A DNA stretch of 18,496 nucleotides from DP-36 sp036004365 (GCA_036004365.1 DASYRN010000103.1:1-18496), one strand, 5' to 3'. Shown: positions 1 to 8,184, counted from the stretch's first letter. Numbers and translations: made by a program. The notes: generated from the sequence alone by a model not told the origin.

Positions 1-1
1 T

Positions 2-568
2 CTTTGGGCGTTCAATGAAGAGGTGGTTGCACGGGCGATCTTCGCCGCGCCGGTTCCGGTGATCTCTGCCGTAGGTCACGAGATAGATTTCACGATCGCC
101 GACTTCGTCGCAGATCATCGGGCGCCGACTCCGACGGCCGCGGCGGAGATGGTCGTGCCTCGAAAGGCCGAGCTGCTGGAGGAAACCGTGAGCCTGGAGA
201 ATCGCCTCTTGCGAGCCATGCAGAGCTATTTGGAGTCGGCGCGGGAAGTCTGGGAAGAGTTTGGGCGCCGGCTGGTTGATCCTAGGCGTCGGCTGCGGGA
301 GAAGCAAATCAAGTTGGATGAGCTTTCCCTAAGCCTATGGCGTCGTTTCAGGGATGGTATAGAGAAACGCAGAGATCGTTTGAATCACGGTGCGGAGCGG
401 CTCAATAGTCTCAGTCCGCTGGCAGTCTTGGAGCGGGGCTACAGTATTGCGCACAAGATGCCTGAGGGAGTGATCGTGAGAAATTCGGGCTCCGTCGAGT
501 TAGGGGACCTGATCCGGATCACTTTTGCGCGGGGAAAATCTTTATGTAGAGTGGAAGAAAAGGAATAA
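2..568 (+). CDS. xseA: Exodeoxyribonuclease VII large subunit, 3' part (5' end outside window)
   Basis: This is the C-terminal part of XseA, the catalytic subunit of exonuclease VII, which degrades single-stranded DNA to oligonucleotides in repair and mutation avoidance. The frame is open from base 2 (LWAFNEEVVARAI...), so the gene starts before the window; the GTG at 23 is internal. The conserved segment PVISAVGHEIDFTIADFVAD and the following RAPTPTAAAEM are typical XseA signatures. The middle is rich in Glu, Arg and Leu, as expected of the helical region that binds XseB. The end has the usual NPLAVLERGY-like element (here SPLAVLERGYSIA) followed by a small beta domain. The TAA stop is followed directly by the ATG of the next gene. 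XseB is encoded two genes downstream in the same operon, which supports the assignment. Confidence 0.95.
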   Translation, partial: LWAFNEEVVARAIFAAPVPVISAVGHEIDFTIADFVADHRAPTPTAAAEMVVPRKAELLEETVSLENRLLRAMQSYLESAREVWEEFGRRLVDPRRRLREKQIKLDELSLSLWRRFRDGIEKRRDRLNHGAERLNSLSPLAVLERGYSIAHKMPEGVIVRNSGSVELGDLIRITFARGKSLCRVEEKE

Positions 569-1420
569 ATGAAGGCCGCCGCGCTTCTCTCTGTGCTTGT
601 ACTTGTCCGTATCTCGCTTGCCGCGGATTTTCCCTGGACGGTTTCAGTCAGGGCGTACGAGGTCTTTCAGGGGGGGGTCGCGGAAATAAGAATCGAGGGG
701 AAAGATCTGTTGGGTGTTCGAGGCTTTTGGGCGGATCGCGAATTACCTTTTTTTTTGGAGAAGGAAGGATCTTGTATCACGTTAATTGGAGTTGATCTGG
801 AGGAGAAGCCCGGGGCCAAAGAGATTCGTGTCCAAGCGCGGGATAAGGTCGGCAAAGAGTGGGTGGGTCGCGTTGCTTTCGCGATCAAGGAGAAGCCTTT
901 TCCCCAGGAAAAAATTTCGGTCTCACCGGGGTTTGATCGGATTGATGAGGCGACCCAAAAAAGGATAGAAAAAGAACGGCGACAAATGGCCCAGCTCTGG
1001 AATTCTGCTAGCCCAACCCGCCTTTGGGAGAAAGGCTTTCTCACACCGATTGCCAGCGAAATCACCTCGCCATTCGGATTCCGCAGGATCGTCAACGGAT
1101 TGCCGCGCGCTCCGCATACCGGGGTGGACCTGAAGGCAGCCTTGGGTACCGAAGTCATCGCCACGAATCATGGCCGGGTCGTTTTGCGGCAGGACTTCTT
1201 TTTCAACGGCAAGAGTTTGGTTCTGGACCATGGAGCAGGGCTCTATACCATGTATTTTCACCTACAGAATTTTGCGGTTGAAGAGGGGGCTCAGGTGCGC
1301 AAAGGGGAGCTCATCGGTTGGACGGGAATGACCGGGAGGGTTACGGGCCCTCACCTCCATTGGGGTGCGCGTCTGAACGGAGCCAGAATAGACCCGTTTG
1401 AACTCCTGGCGGTCAACTAG
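569..1420 (+). CDS. Secreted M23-family (LytM-type) peptidoglycan metallopeptidase
   Basis: A 283-residue protein. Residues 1-18 look like a short signal peptide (MKAAALLSVLVLVRISLA, cleavage near AAD), so it should act in the periplasm or cell envelope. Residues 25-110 form an Ig-like beta-rich segment. Residues 125-155 are charged and helical. Residues 165-280 are the M23 domain, with HTGVD (zinc ligands H183 and D187), MYFHL (H231) and GPHLHWG (H262 and zinc ligand H264). All expected active-site residues are present, so it is probably an active endopeptidase cutting peptide cross-links in murein, although some M23 proteins only regulate amidases. Its ATG follows the xseA stop with no gap, so it is translationally coupled to xseA. 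Its place between the two exonuclease VII genes has no obvious functional reason. Confidence 0.88.
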   Translation: MKAAALLSVLVLVRISLAADFPWTVSVRAYEVFQGGVAEIRIEGKDLLGVRGFWADRELPFFLEKEGSCITLIGVDLEEKPGAKEIRVQARDKVGKEWVGRVAFAIKEKPFPQEKISVSPGFDRIDEATQKRIEKERRQMAQLWNSASPTRLWEKGFLTPIASEITSPFGFRRIVNGLPRAPHTGVDLKAALGTEVIATNHGRVVLRQDFFFNGKSLVLDHGAGLYTMYFHLQNFAVEEGAQVRKGELIGWTGMTGRVTGPHLHWGARLNGARIDPFELLAVN

Positions 1421-1461
1421 GATTGGGTGGCCAAGAGGTCCAAGGGGCGGTGCCAGGATCC

Positions 1462-1731
1462 ATGATGAAGAAGGATAAGGAGCACAAAAAGTTCGAGGAA
1501 GCGCTCGAAGAACTGGAGAAGGTGGTCGAGCGGCTGGAGTCCGGCGAGCTTTCTCTTGAGGATTCGCTAGCCGCTTTTGAGCAAGGAGTGAGTCTTGTCC
1601 GTTACTGTAATCAAAGACTGAATGAAGTCGAGAAAAAGATAGAGCTTCTGGTGAAGGACAAGGAAGGGAAACTCCAGCTCAAGTTGCTCGATGATGTGGA
1701 AGATGAAGATTTGGAACCGGAGAAACCGTGA
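1462..1731 (+). CDS. xseB: Exodeoxyribonuclease VII small subunit
   Basis: An 89-residue protein with the XseB core: FEEALEELEKVVERLESGELSLEDSLAAFEQGV, then YCNQRLNEVEKKIELL. It is the small helical-hairpin subunit that binds XseA in several copies. I chose the ATG at 1462 (MMKKDKEHKKFEEAL), preceded by AGGA at 1455-1458, because it gives the usual family length. A TTG at 1423 would add 13 residues unlike XseB. The tail is very acidic (DDVEDEDLEPEKP) and probably disordered. The gene ends one base before the favoured ispA start, so translational coupling is likely. Confidence 0.93.
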   Translation: MMKKDKEHKKFEEALEELEKVVERLESGELSLEDSLAAFEQGVSLVRYCNQRLNEVEKKIELLVKDKEGKLQLKLLDDVEDEDLEPEKP

Positions 1732-1732
1732 G

Positions 1733-2629
1733 GTGGCCGCTTTTGATATCCAAGATTATCTGACACGGAGGAGGTTGCTGGTTGATCGGGCGCTGGAACG
1801 GTATCTCAAGGAGTACACGCAGCATCCGAAAATACTCTATGAGGCGATGCATTACGGTTTGTTCTCGGGTGGAAAGCGCATCCGACCTATTCTGACCCTT
1901 GCCTCGGGGGAGTTGTTCGGGGCAAGCCACAGATCGCTTCTTCCCTTTGCCTGTGGCCTTGAACTCATTCATACTTATTCCATCATCCACGACGATCTTC
2001 CTGCGCTGGACAACGATGAGTACAGGCGGGGAGAGCCCGCAAGCCATAAAGTTTTCGGTGAGGGGATTGCGCTGCTTGCGGGCGACGCGCTTCTTACCGA
2101 GGCTTTCCATCTCATGTCGAGTCCTCGGGTGCTGCGCGCGTTGGAACCGAGGCTTGTTCTAGAAGTGATCCACGAGATATCTCATGCCGCCGGAGTCGGT
2201 GGCTTGGTGGGCGGTCAGGTCATCGATTTAGAATCAGAGGGCCACGAAGCCGATCTGGCGACTGTGGAATATATGCATGTGCGCAAGACCGGTGCATTGA
2301 TTTTGGCGGCAGCCCGGATCGGCGCGAGGATCGGTGGCGCCACCGCGAAGGAGCTGCGTAGAATCACCCGGTATGCCGAGTTTCTGGGACTCGCCTTTCA
2401 AATTGTAGACGACATCTTGGATACAGCCACCGGTGGCCGTCAAGGATGCAGCCAGGCTAGTGAAAAGGAAAGGAAAAAAGCAACCTATCCTTCGATCGTG
2501 GGAGTCGCGGCGGCAAGATCTCGGGTGCGCGAGCTCCTTCAGGATTGCTTAAAGGAGATTGAGCCTTTCGGCAGAGAAACCGGTCCCTTGCAGGGGATCG
2601 CCACTTATGTCATTGAGCGAGCCTTCTAG
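1733..2629 (+). CDS. ispA: Short-chain polyprenyl diphosphate synthase (farnesyl diphosphate synthase type)
   Basis: This enzyme condenses dimethylallyl or geranyl diphosphate with isopentenyl diphosphate to make farnesyl (possibly geranylgeranyl) diphosphate in the cytosol. From a GTG at 1733 it has 298 residues, very near the usual IspA length; an ATG at 1691 overlapping xseB would add 14 atypical residues. GGAG at 1719-1722 is a plausible ribosome site. The substrate motif GGKRIRP is at 47-52. The first Asp-rich motif is DDLPALDND (87-95), with the two-residue insertion of bacterial type II FPP synthases. The second is FQIVDDILD (222-230). It sits just before dxs, a common pairing of isoprenoid genes. 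Exact chain length cannot be fixed from the motifs alone. Confidence 0.92.
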   Translation: MAAFDIQDYLTRRRLLVDRALERYLKEYTQHPKILYEAMHYGLFSGGKRIRPILTLASGELFGASHRSLLPFACGLELIHTYSIIHDDLPALDNDEYRRGEPASHKVFGEGIALLAGDALLTEAFHLMSSPRVLRALEPRLVLEVIHEISHAAGVGGLVGGQVIDLESEGHEADLATVEYMHVRKTGALILAAARIGARIGGATAKELRRITRYAEFLGLAFQIVDDILDTATGGRQGCSQASEKERKKATYPSIVGVAAARSRVRELLQDCLKEIEPFGRETGPLQGIATYVIERAF

Positions 2630-2645
2630 TTCGTGGGGGGGTCTA

Positions 2646-4562
2646 ATGGCAAGATTTCTTGATCGTATTCAAAGTCCAGCCGCTCTTCGCCGATTAAGCG
2701 TCGAAGAACTCGAACCTTTGGCCAAGGAGGTGCGCGAAGAGGTTCTATCGGTAGTCTCTGAAGTGGGAGGGCATTTAGCTTCCACTTTGGGAGCTGTGGA
2801 GCTGACGCTTGCCTTGCACTATGTGTTCGAGACCCCAGAGGATCGAATCGTCTGGGATACAGGCCACCAAGCCTATGCCCATAAAATCCTTTGCGGCAGG
2901 CGGGATAAGTTTCCCACGATTCGCCAGTTGGGAGGGATCAGCGGTTTTTTGAGTCGCGAGGAAAGCGAATACGATGTCTTCGGTGCCGGCCATGCGGGCA
3001 CATCGGTGTCGGCGGCTCTCGGCATGGTCGTGACCAAAGCGCTTCGCCAGTCCGAACATAAGGTCGTGGCTGTCATAAGCGACGGCTGTCTCAGCGCCGG
3101 CCTTACCTTTGAAGGGCTGAATCAAGCCGGGCATCTCAATAAAGATCTCATTGTTGTGCTCAACGATAACGAGCACTTCATCGATCCTCGAGTGGGAGCC
3201 CTATCTTCTTTTCTGAGCAAACAGTTTACGAAGGACTCGGTGGTTCGGCTGCAAAAAAATCTTGTCAGTCTTCTTCGCACGCTGCCCAAGGGCGAGAATC
3301 TCTATCAGGTCGCGCGTAAGGTCAAGGAATCGTTTCTGGGTTTGGTCACGCCGGGATTTCTTTTTGAGGCCTTGGGTTTTCAGTACGTGGGCCCCATCGA
3401 CGGCCATAATCTCACAGAGATGGTCGAGACCTTCCGGAGCGTTCAGAACGTCGGAGGGCCGACGCTTGTCCATGTGATCACGAAGAAAGGAAAGGGATAT
3501 GAGCCAGCCGAGCAGGATCCGATCAAATACCACAGCGTAGCGCCTTTCCACATCCTGACGGGGAAACCCAAGAAGGAGAAGAGTCCGATTCCCACGTTTA
3601 CCGACGTCTTCGCTGCGGCCTTGATCAAGTTGGCGAAGCAAAACCCCAGAGTCGTCGGGATCACCGCAGCCATGGGAAGCGGCACCGGTATTGATAAGTT
3701 GTCCCGCGAGCTTCCCGGCCGCTCCTATGACGTCGGCATCGCGGAGCAGCATGCCGTGACGTTCGCCGCCGGGATGGCGACCGAGGGTTGGATACCGGTC
3801 GTGGCGATCTATTCCACCTTTCTGCAGCGCGGCTACGATCAGATCCTGCACGATGTGTGCATTCAGAATCTGCACGTTGTCTTCGCCCTCGACCGCGGTG
3901 GTCTCGTGGGGGCCGATGGCCCGACGCATCACGGCGTATTCGATTTCGCCTATATGCGCTCGATGCCGAATATGGTGATCATGGCTCCGAAAGATGAGAA
4001 CGAGCTTCAGCACATGGTGAAAACGGCGATCGAGCATAGTGGGCCCATCTCGCTTCGCTACCCGCGAGGAGAAGGCTGGGGAGTGAAGATGGACGAGGAA
4101 CCTCGCAATCTGGAGGTCGGCAAAGCGGAGCTGTTGCGCCGGGGAAAAGATATCGTGATTGTCGGGATAGGCCACACGGTGATACCGGCTTTGAGGGCGG
4201 CCCAAGATCTCGCTCAGCTGGGTATTGAAGCCGCGGTTGTGAATGCGCGGTTTGTAAAACCCTTGGATCGTGAGTTGCTGTTGGATCTCTTCGCCCAAGC
4301 CCCGAGAGTCATGACCGTGGAAGACCACGTCTTGAACGGGGGATTTGGGAGCGCCGTTTTAGAGTTTCTGGCGGATGAGGGTATTACGGAGGTCAAGGTT
4401 AGACGTCTGGGTGTCCCGGACCGATTTATTCCGCATGGGACGCAAGGCGAGCTTAGCAAGATGTGCGGTATCGATAAAGACACGATCGCGCAGACTGCTC
4501 TCCAGATGATCCGGAGAGAGAAGAAGAGAAAAAAGGAGGGATGGGAAAAGGGCAGCGCTTAG
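2646..4562 (+). CDS. dxs: 1-deoxy-D-xylulose-5-phosphate synthase
   Basis: Dxs joins pyruvate and glyceraldehyde 3-phosphate, using thiamine diphosphate, in the first step of the MEP isoprenoid pathway. From ATG 2646, 16 bases after the ispA stop and behind a G-rich run, it has 638 residues, normal for the family. Earlier in-frame starts inside ispA give an atypical extension. Recognised elements are WDTGHQAYAHKIL (70-82), GPIDGHN, the catalytic Glu in DVGIAEQHAVTFAAG (E367), YSTFLQRGYDQ, DRGGLVGADGPTHHG and a transketolase C-terminal domain. The ThDP motif is unusual: SDG at 145-147 where GDG is expected, then NDNEHFIDPRVG where NDNEMSISPNVG is usual, and GHAGTS for GHSSTS. The rest is ordinary, so I expect an active but diverged enzyme. 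Its end overlaps tlyA by 22 bases. Confidence 0.95.
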   Translation: MARFLDRIQSPAALRRLSVEELEPLAKEVREEVLSVVSEVGGHLASTLGAVELTLALHYVFETPEDRIVWDTGHQAYAHKILCGRRDKFPTIRQLGGISGFLSREESEYDVFGAGHAGTSVSAALGMVVTKALRQSEHKVVAVISDGCLSAGLTFEGLNQAGHLNKDLIVVLNDNEHFIDPRVGALSSFLSKQFTKDSVVRLQKNLVSLLRTLPKGENLYQVARKVKESFLGLVTPGFLFEALGFQYVGPIDGHNLTEMVETFRSVQNVGGPTLVHVITKKGKGYEPAEQDPIKYHSVAPFHILTGKPKKEKSPIPTFTDVFAAALIKLAKQNPRVVGITAAMGSGTGIDKLSRELPGRSYDVGIAEQHAVTFAAGMATEGWIPVVAIYSTFLQRGYDQILHDVCIQNLHVVFALDRGGLVGADGPTHHGVFDFAYMRSMPNMVIMAPKDENELQHMVKTAIEHSGPISLRYPRGEGWGVKMDEEPRNLEVGKAELLRRGKDIVIVGIGHTVIPALRAAQDLAQLGIEAAVVNARFVKPLDRELLLDLFAQAPRVMTVEDHVLNGGFGSAVLEFLADEGITEVKVRRLGVPDRFIPHGTQGELSKMCGIDKDTIAQTALQMIRREKKRKKEGWEKGSA

Positions 4563-5287
4563 ATAAGCTGTTGTTCGAGCGGGGGCTGGTTAAGAGCCGA
4601 GAGGAGGGGCGGGGCCGAATCATGGCGGGAGAAGTTCTCGTCAACGATCAGCCAGTGACTAAGGCTGGAGCCTTGGTCAGTCCAGACGCTTCTGTTCGAC
4701 TCAGAGGACAGTCTCTGCCCTATGTCAGCCGGGGTGGAATAAAGCTCGAAAAAGCGCTTCGAGTGCTTAGGATTCCAGTCAAAGATAAGATTATCCTCGA
4801 TGTAGGGGCCTCTACCGGAGGCTTTACCGATTGCTTGCTGGCTCATGGAGCCGGCGAGGTCTACGCTGTCGATGTCGGCTACGGACAGCTTGACTGGAAA
4901 CTCAGAAAAGATCCTCGCGTTTTCGTCTTAGAGAAGAAAAATATCCGTTATCTTGAGGTCGACGAGCTTTCAAGAAGGCCCGAGTTTGCCACCATTGATG
5001 TCTCTTTCATCTCTCTCCGCCTGGTTCTTCCCCAAGTCAAGAAACTTCTGTCGCCAAGAGGTGAGATCCTAGCTCTCATCAAGCCCCAGTTTGAGGTGGG
5101 CAAAGGAAAAGTGGGAAAAGGGGGAGTCGTGCGCAGCCATGAGGAACATCTCCGGGTCATTAAGGAGATCGAGGACGCTGCGACCGAGATCGGTCTTGAA
5201 GTCAAAGGCGTAACCGAATCGCCCCTGTTAGGGCCGAAGGGGAATCGAGAATTTTTCATCTATCTGGCTAAAAGAGACGAAGTTTAA
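4541..5287 (+). CDS. tlyA: TlyA-family rRNA 2'-O-methyltransferase (hemolysin A family)
   Basis: A 248-residue TlyA-type protein. Residues 1-60 form an S4 RNA-binding domain (RLDKLLFERGLVKSREEGRG). Residues 60-245 form an FtsJ/RrmJ-like SAM-dependent methyltransferase with DVGASTGGFTDCLL (87-100), IDVSFISLR (D153) and IKPQFEVGK (K181). Family members methylate cytidine riboses in 16S and/or 23S rRNA, and the name hemolysin is historical. A strong ribosome site, AAGGAGGG, lies just before the ATG and inside the end of dxs, so the 22-base overlap with dxs is credible. The TAA stop overlaps the thrC ATG by one base. Which rRNA is the substrate cannot be told from sequence. Confidence 0.9.
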   Translation: MGKGQRLDKLLFERGLVKSREEGRGRIMAGEVLVNDQPVTKAGALVSPDASVRLRGQSLPYVSRGGIKLEKALRVLRIPVKDKIILDVGASTGGFTDCLLAHGAGEVYAVDVGYGQLDWKLRKDPRVFVLEKKNIRYLEVDELSRRPEFATIDVSFISLRLVLPQVKKLLSPRGEILALIKPQFEVGKGKVGKGGVVRSHEEHLRVIKEIEDAATEIGLEVKGVTESPLLGPKGNREFFIYLAKRDEV

Positions 5288-6471
5288 TGTCTTTTGCCAA
5301 AGAGATTGTCTGCCCAAAATGCCAGAGCCAATTTCCTCTTGGAAAGATTCTCAATCTATGCCCTTGCGGCTCACCGCTGTTGGTTAGCTACGACACTGAG
5401 AAGATAAAGACGGCCATTCAAAAAGAAGAACTGTCGGCCCGTCCTGCAAGCTTGTGGCGCTACCACGAGTTTCTGCCTCTAGAGGACGAAAGCCATCGGG
5501 TTTCTCTGGGGGAGGGTTTTACACCTATGGTTGAGGCGTCAAGGTTGGCGGCGAAGCTTAGACTTAAAAAACTTTGGATCAAGGATGAGGCGCGAAACCC
5601 GACCGGCTCCTTCAAAGATCGCGGTCTTTCGGTCGCAATCTCCCTGGCGTATGAGTTGGGAATCAAGAAAGTTGCTATTCCCTCGGCGGGCAATGCGGGC
5701 GGCTCCCTTGCAGCCTATGCGGCTCGAGCCGGAATCGAGGCTCATGTCTTTATGCCTAAAGATACCCCAAGAGCCAATATCTTCGAGGTTGAAAGATACG
5801 GCGCACGTCTCAAGTTGGTCGATGGGCTTATCAGCGACTGCGGCAGATTCGTTGCGGAACACAAGGAAGCAGAAGGATGGTTTGAGGTATCGACTCTCAA
5901 AGAGCCCTATCGCGTGGAAGGAAAGAAGACGTTGGGGATCGAAATCGCGGAGCAACTTAACTGGCAGCTTCCCGACGTCATTGTCTTTCCGACGGGAGGG
6001 GGAACCGGGCTGATCGGCATGTGGAAAGCCTTTAAGGAGCTGGAAAAGATCGGCTGGATCGATTCGCGACGACCCCGGATGGTTTCAGTCCAGGCCGAAA
6101 ATTGTGCGCCGATCGTACGCGCATATCACCAAGGAAAACAGAGAGCGGAGCCGTGGCCGAATGCCCAGACCGTCGCTTCCGGATTGAGAGTGCCTGAGGC
6201 TGTGGCGGACTTTCTTATGCTCAACGTAATCCGGGAAAGCCATGGAACGGCGATCAGTGTCAGCGACCGGGAAATGATTTCAGAGATCGACGCTGTGGCC
6301 AGACTAGAAGGGATTTTTTTCTGTCCCGAGGCTGGCGCGGGAGTGGCGGCCTTACGACACCTGATCCGACAAGGCTGGGTAAAGCCGACCGAAGAGGTTC
6401 TCATCTTTAATACAGCTTCAGGTCTCAAATATTCGGACGTCTTTCTCTCTAGCGTCTGCATTATCGGATGA
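5287..6471 (+). CDS. thrC: Threonine synthase
   Basis: A 394-residue PLP-dependent fold-type II enzyme that converts O-phosphohomoserine to threonine. The N terminus has a small zinc-ribbon-like element, CPKC (9-12) and CPC (25-27), common in threonine synthases of this class. The PLP lysine is K110 in NPTGSFKDRG. The phosphate-binding and substrate loops are SAGNAGGSLAAYAARAG and FPTGGGTGLIGMWKAF. The C terminus keeps PEAGAGVAAL and FNTASGLKYSD. The start overlaps the tlyA stop by one base (TAATG), so the genes are coupled. It could be confused with other serine/threonine dehydratase relatives, but the zinc element plus SAGNAGGS argue for ThrC. Confidence 0.93.
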   Translation: MSFAKEIVCPKCQSQFPLGKILNLCPCGSPLLVSYDTEKIKTAIQKEELSARPASLWRYHEFLPLEDESHRVSLGEGFTPMVEASRLAAKLRLKKLWIKDEARNPTGSFKDRGLSVAISLAYELGIKKVAIPSAGNAGGSLAAYAARAGIEAHVFMPKDTPRANIFEVERYGARLKLVDGLISDCGRFVAEHKEAEGWFEVSTLKEPYRVEGKKTLGIEIAEQLNWQLPDVIVFPTGGGTGLIGMWKAFKELEKIGWIDSRRPRMVSVQAENCAPIVRAYHQGKQRAEPWPNAQTVASGLRVPEAVADFLMLNVIRESHGTAISVSDREMISEIDAVARLEGIFFCPEAGAGVAALRHLIRQGWVKPTEEVLIFNTASGLKYSDVFLSSVCIIG

Positions 6472-7202
6472 CTGGTTTTATCAAGATCGCCCACCGGGGC
6501 TCTTCCGGTTCTTATCCGGAAAATACTCGCATCGCCTTCGCAAAGGCGATTGAGGCACAAGTGGATATGATCGAGATGGATTGCCAGCTCTCCAGGGATG
6601 GACACGTCGTCGTATTCCATGATGAGCGTCTGAACCGCACCGCTAAGACGCCGGGATGGATCAAAGGAAAGGATCTCAAGCAGCTTAAAAAGCTCGATGT
6701 CGGCAGATGGTTCAAGAAATCCTTTAAGGGGGAAAGGATACTGACCTTGGAAGAGGCCATGGACGTTATCGTGGGTAAGGCTGATGTGTGCTTGGATATC
6801 AAGACTGTTCCGAAAGGGCCGCTGGGAATCGAGCTTAAAGTCCTCTTCACCTTAAGTCATTTCGACTATTTTGAGCGCAGCATTCTAACCTCCTTTGATT
6901 TTCGAACCCTGCGGCAAATCCGGGAGCTAGCGCCGGAAGCGCGCATAGGAATCTTGTTCTGCAAGGGTATGAAAGAAGACCCGCTTCAGATGGCCTGGAA
7001 GACGAGAGCGGAGTCCCTCCATCTTGAGAAGGATTGCGTGAATCTTGACCTCGTACAGCAGGCTAGAAATCTCGGGCTCAAGACCTTTGTCTGGACGGTG
7101 AATGAAGTGAGAGAGATGGAGAAATTTCTCGCCCTAGGAGTCGACGGGCTCATCTCAGATTTCCCTGAAAAGTTTTGGAAGATCCGGCAGCAACGAAGAT
7201 AG
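6468..7202 (+). CDS. ugpQ: Glycerophosphodiester phosphodiesterase (cytosolic UgpQ-like)
   Basis: A 244-residue GDPD-family TIM-barrel enzyme that splits glycerophosphodiesters into glycerol 3-phosphate and an alcohol. The catalytic/metal motifs are IAHRGSSGSYPENT (H9, R10, E18), MIEMDCQLSRDG (E36, D38) and VVFHDERLNRT (H51). VCLDIKT follows on the usual later strand, with Asp where Glu is common. There is no signal peptide, which suits the cytosolic UgpQ form rather than periplasmic GlpQ. The ATGA overlap with the thrC stop points to translational coupling. It closes this operon: the next gene has its own promoter about 175 bases later. Confidence 0.9.
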   Translation: MTGFIKIAHRGSSGSYPENTRIAFAKAIEAQVDMIEMDCQLSRDGHVVVFHDERLNRTAKTPGWIKGKDLKQLKKLDVGRWFKKSFKGERILTLEEAMDVIVGKADVCLDIKTVPKGPLGIELKVLFTLSHFDYFERSILTSFDFRTLRQIRELAPEARIGILFCKGMKEDPLQMAWKTRAESLHLEKDCVNLDLVQQARNLGLKTFVWTVNEVREMEKFLALGVDGLISDFPEKFWKIRQQRR

Positions 7203-7212
7203 CGGAAGTTTC

Positions 7213-7231
7213 GGCTGTTTGTTTTACAGCC
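7213..7231 (+). other. Weak hairpin after ugpQ
   Basis: GGCTGT and ACAGCC can pair across a 7-base loop just after the ugpQ stop. No T-run follows, so it is not a standard intrinsic terminator. It could be a processing signal or chance. Confidence 0.25.
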
Positions 7232-7273
7232 CGACAATCGCCAGGACATATCGATCCAGAGTTAGTACTTCCG

Positions 7274-7305
7274 TTTGGACCCAAGTGTCTTTGGACCCAA
7301 GTGTC
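7274..7305. repeat. Perfect 16-bp tandem duplication upstream of rpsU
   Basis: TTTGGACCCAAGTGTC occurs twice head to tail (7274-7289 and 7290-7305) with no mismatch. It lies about 70 bases upstream of the rpsU -35 element. It may be a recent slippage duplication or a pair of regulator sites. Confidence 0.9.
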
Positions 7306-7376
7306 TACGGATGATCTCAACTCACCGTCTTATCTAGATATCTTGGCTGTACGAATCAAGTTTTTCTCACTTTTGC

Positions 7377-7404
7377 TTGACTTGGCGCGGAAATCGGCTA
7401 AAAT
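7377..7404 (+). promoter_or_regulatory. Sigma70-type promoter of the rpsU-yqeY-cvpA-dnaG-rpoD operon
   Basis: TTGACT (7377-7382) is followed after 16 bases by TAAAAT (7399-7404), one mismatch from consensus in each box. Transcription would start near 7411 and leave a leader of about 60 bases ending in a strong GGGGGGTGA ribosome site before rpsU. It is in the right place for the main promoter of this operon. Confidence 0.7.
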
Positions 7405-7469
7405 CGAGCAGTTAAGTAAAAAAAGGCTGGGGGCAGACGTTAGTGAAGTTTGGGGGGTGATACTTCGGC

Positions 7470-7667
7470 ATGACCGGAATCAGAGTTAGAGAAAACGAGT
7501 CCATCGAGAGCGCCATTCGGCGTTTCAAAAAGCTTTGTGAAAAGGCAGGGATATTAGCGGAGCTGCGCAAGCGGGAACATTACGAGAAGCCCAGCGTTAA
7601 AAGAAAAAAGAAGATGATCGCAGCGAAAAAGAGAGCCTTGAGACGCGCCCGGAGCCATTACTTATAA
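7470..7667 (+). CDS. rpsU: 30S ribosomal protein S21
   Basis: A 65-residue basic protein with the S21 pattern: V RENESIESAIRRFKK near the N terminus, then LRKREHYEKPSVKRKKK and an Arg/Lys-rich tail. It sits on the 30S platform near the anti-Shine-Dalgarno region and aids initiation. The ATG at 7470 has GGGGGG(TGA) about 11 bases upstream. It is the first gene of the macromolecular-synthesis operon and is followed by yqeY after a 58-base T-rich spacer with no clear terminator. Confidence 0.96.
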   Translation: MTGIRVRENESIESAIRRFKKLCEKAGILAELRKREHYEKPSVKRKKKMIAAKKRALRRARSHYL

Positions 7668-7725
7668 GATTCCGCAAATTTTTTCCTTTTTTACAGATTC
7701 CGTATCCAGAGCTTCCACGAAGACC

Positions 7726-8172
7726 ATGGGGCTAAAGGCCCAGATCCAAGAGGCTACGAAGTCCGCCATAAAAGGCGGAGATCGATTGACTCTTTCCACC
7801 CTGCGGTTTCTTTTGGCAGCGATTCAGAATGAAGAGATCAAGGTGCGTAGGGAGCTGACTGAGGAAGAGGTTTTAAAGACTGTCTCTTCCCTTTGTAAAC
7901 AAAGGCAGGACTCGATTGAGTCCTTTCGGACGGGCGGGAGGAAGGATCTGGTGGAGAAAGAGGAAGCGGAGCTCGGCATCCTGCGGAGATTTCTACCGCA
8001 GGCTTTAACCGAGGAGGAGGTTCGCGATCTGATTCAGGTTTCCATTGACGAGATAGGGGCCAAGGGGATCCAGGACCTGGGTAGGGTGATGAAGCAAATC
8101 ATGCCCAAGTTAGCGGGTCGAGCCGAGGGCAAGCGGGCAAACGAGTTGGCTAGAGAGATGTTGGGTGGATGA
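7726..8172 (+). CDS. yqeY: GatB/YqeY domain protein
   Basis: A 148-residue free-standing YqeY protein, related to the C-terminal tRNA-binding domain of the GatB amidotransferase subunit. The N-terminal helical part (LKAQIQEATKSAIKGGDRLTLSTLRFLLAAIQNEEI) and the tail (GIQDLGRVMKQIMPKLAGRAEGKRANELARE) match the family. Its exact role is unknown; a link to tRNA or translation is inferred from GatB. It is very often found between rpsU and dnaG, as here. The ATG at 7726 has only a weak purine stretch before it. Confidence 0.92.
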   Translation: MGLKAQIQEATKSAIKGGDRLTLSTLRFLLAAIQNEEIKVRRELTEEEVLKTVSSLCKQRQDSIESFRTGGRKDLVEKEEAELGILRRFLPQALTEEEVRDLIQVSIDEIGAKGIQDLGRVMKQIMPKLAGRAEGKRANELAREMLGG

Positions 8173-8184
8173 GGATGTAGCGCT

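Noticed and set aside
3201..4328. Long minus-strand open frame opposite dxs
   Set aside because: It is antisense to a clear dxs gene, with composition typical of a shadow frame.
7175..7489. Open frame of 104 codons spanning the ugpQ-rpsU gap
   Set aside because: It has no recognisable sequence, covers the tandem repeat and the promoter, and overlaps both neighbours.
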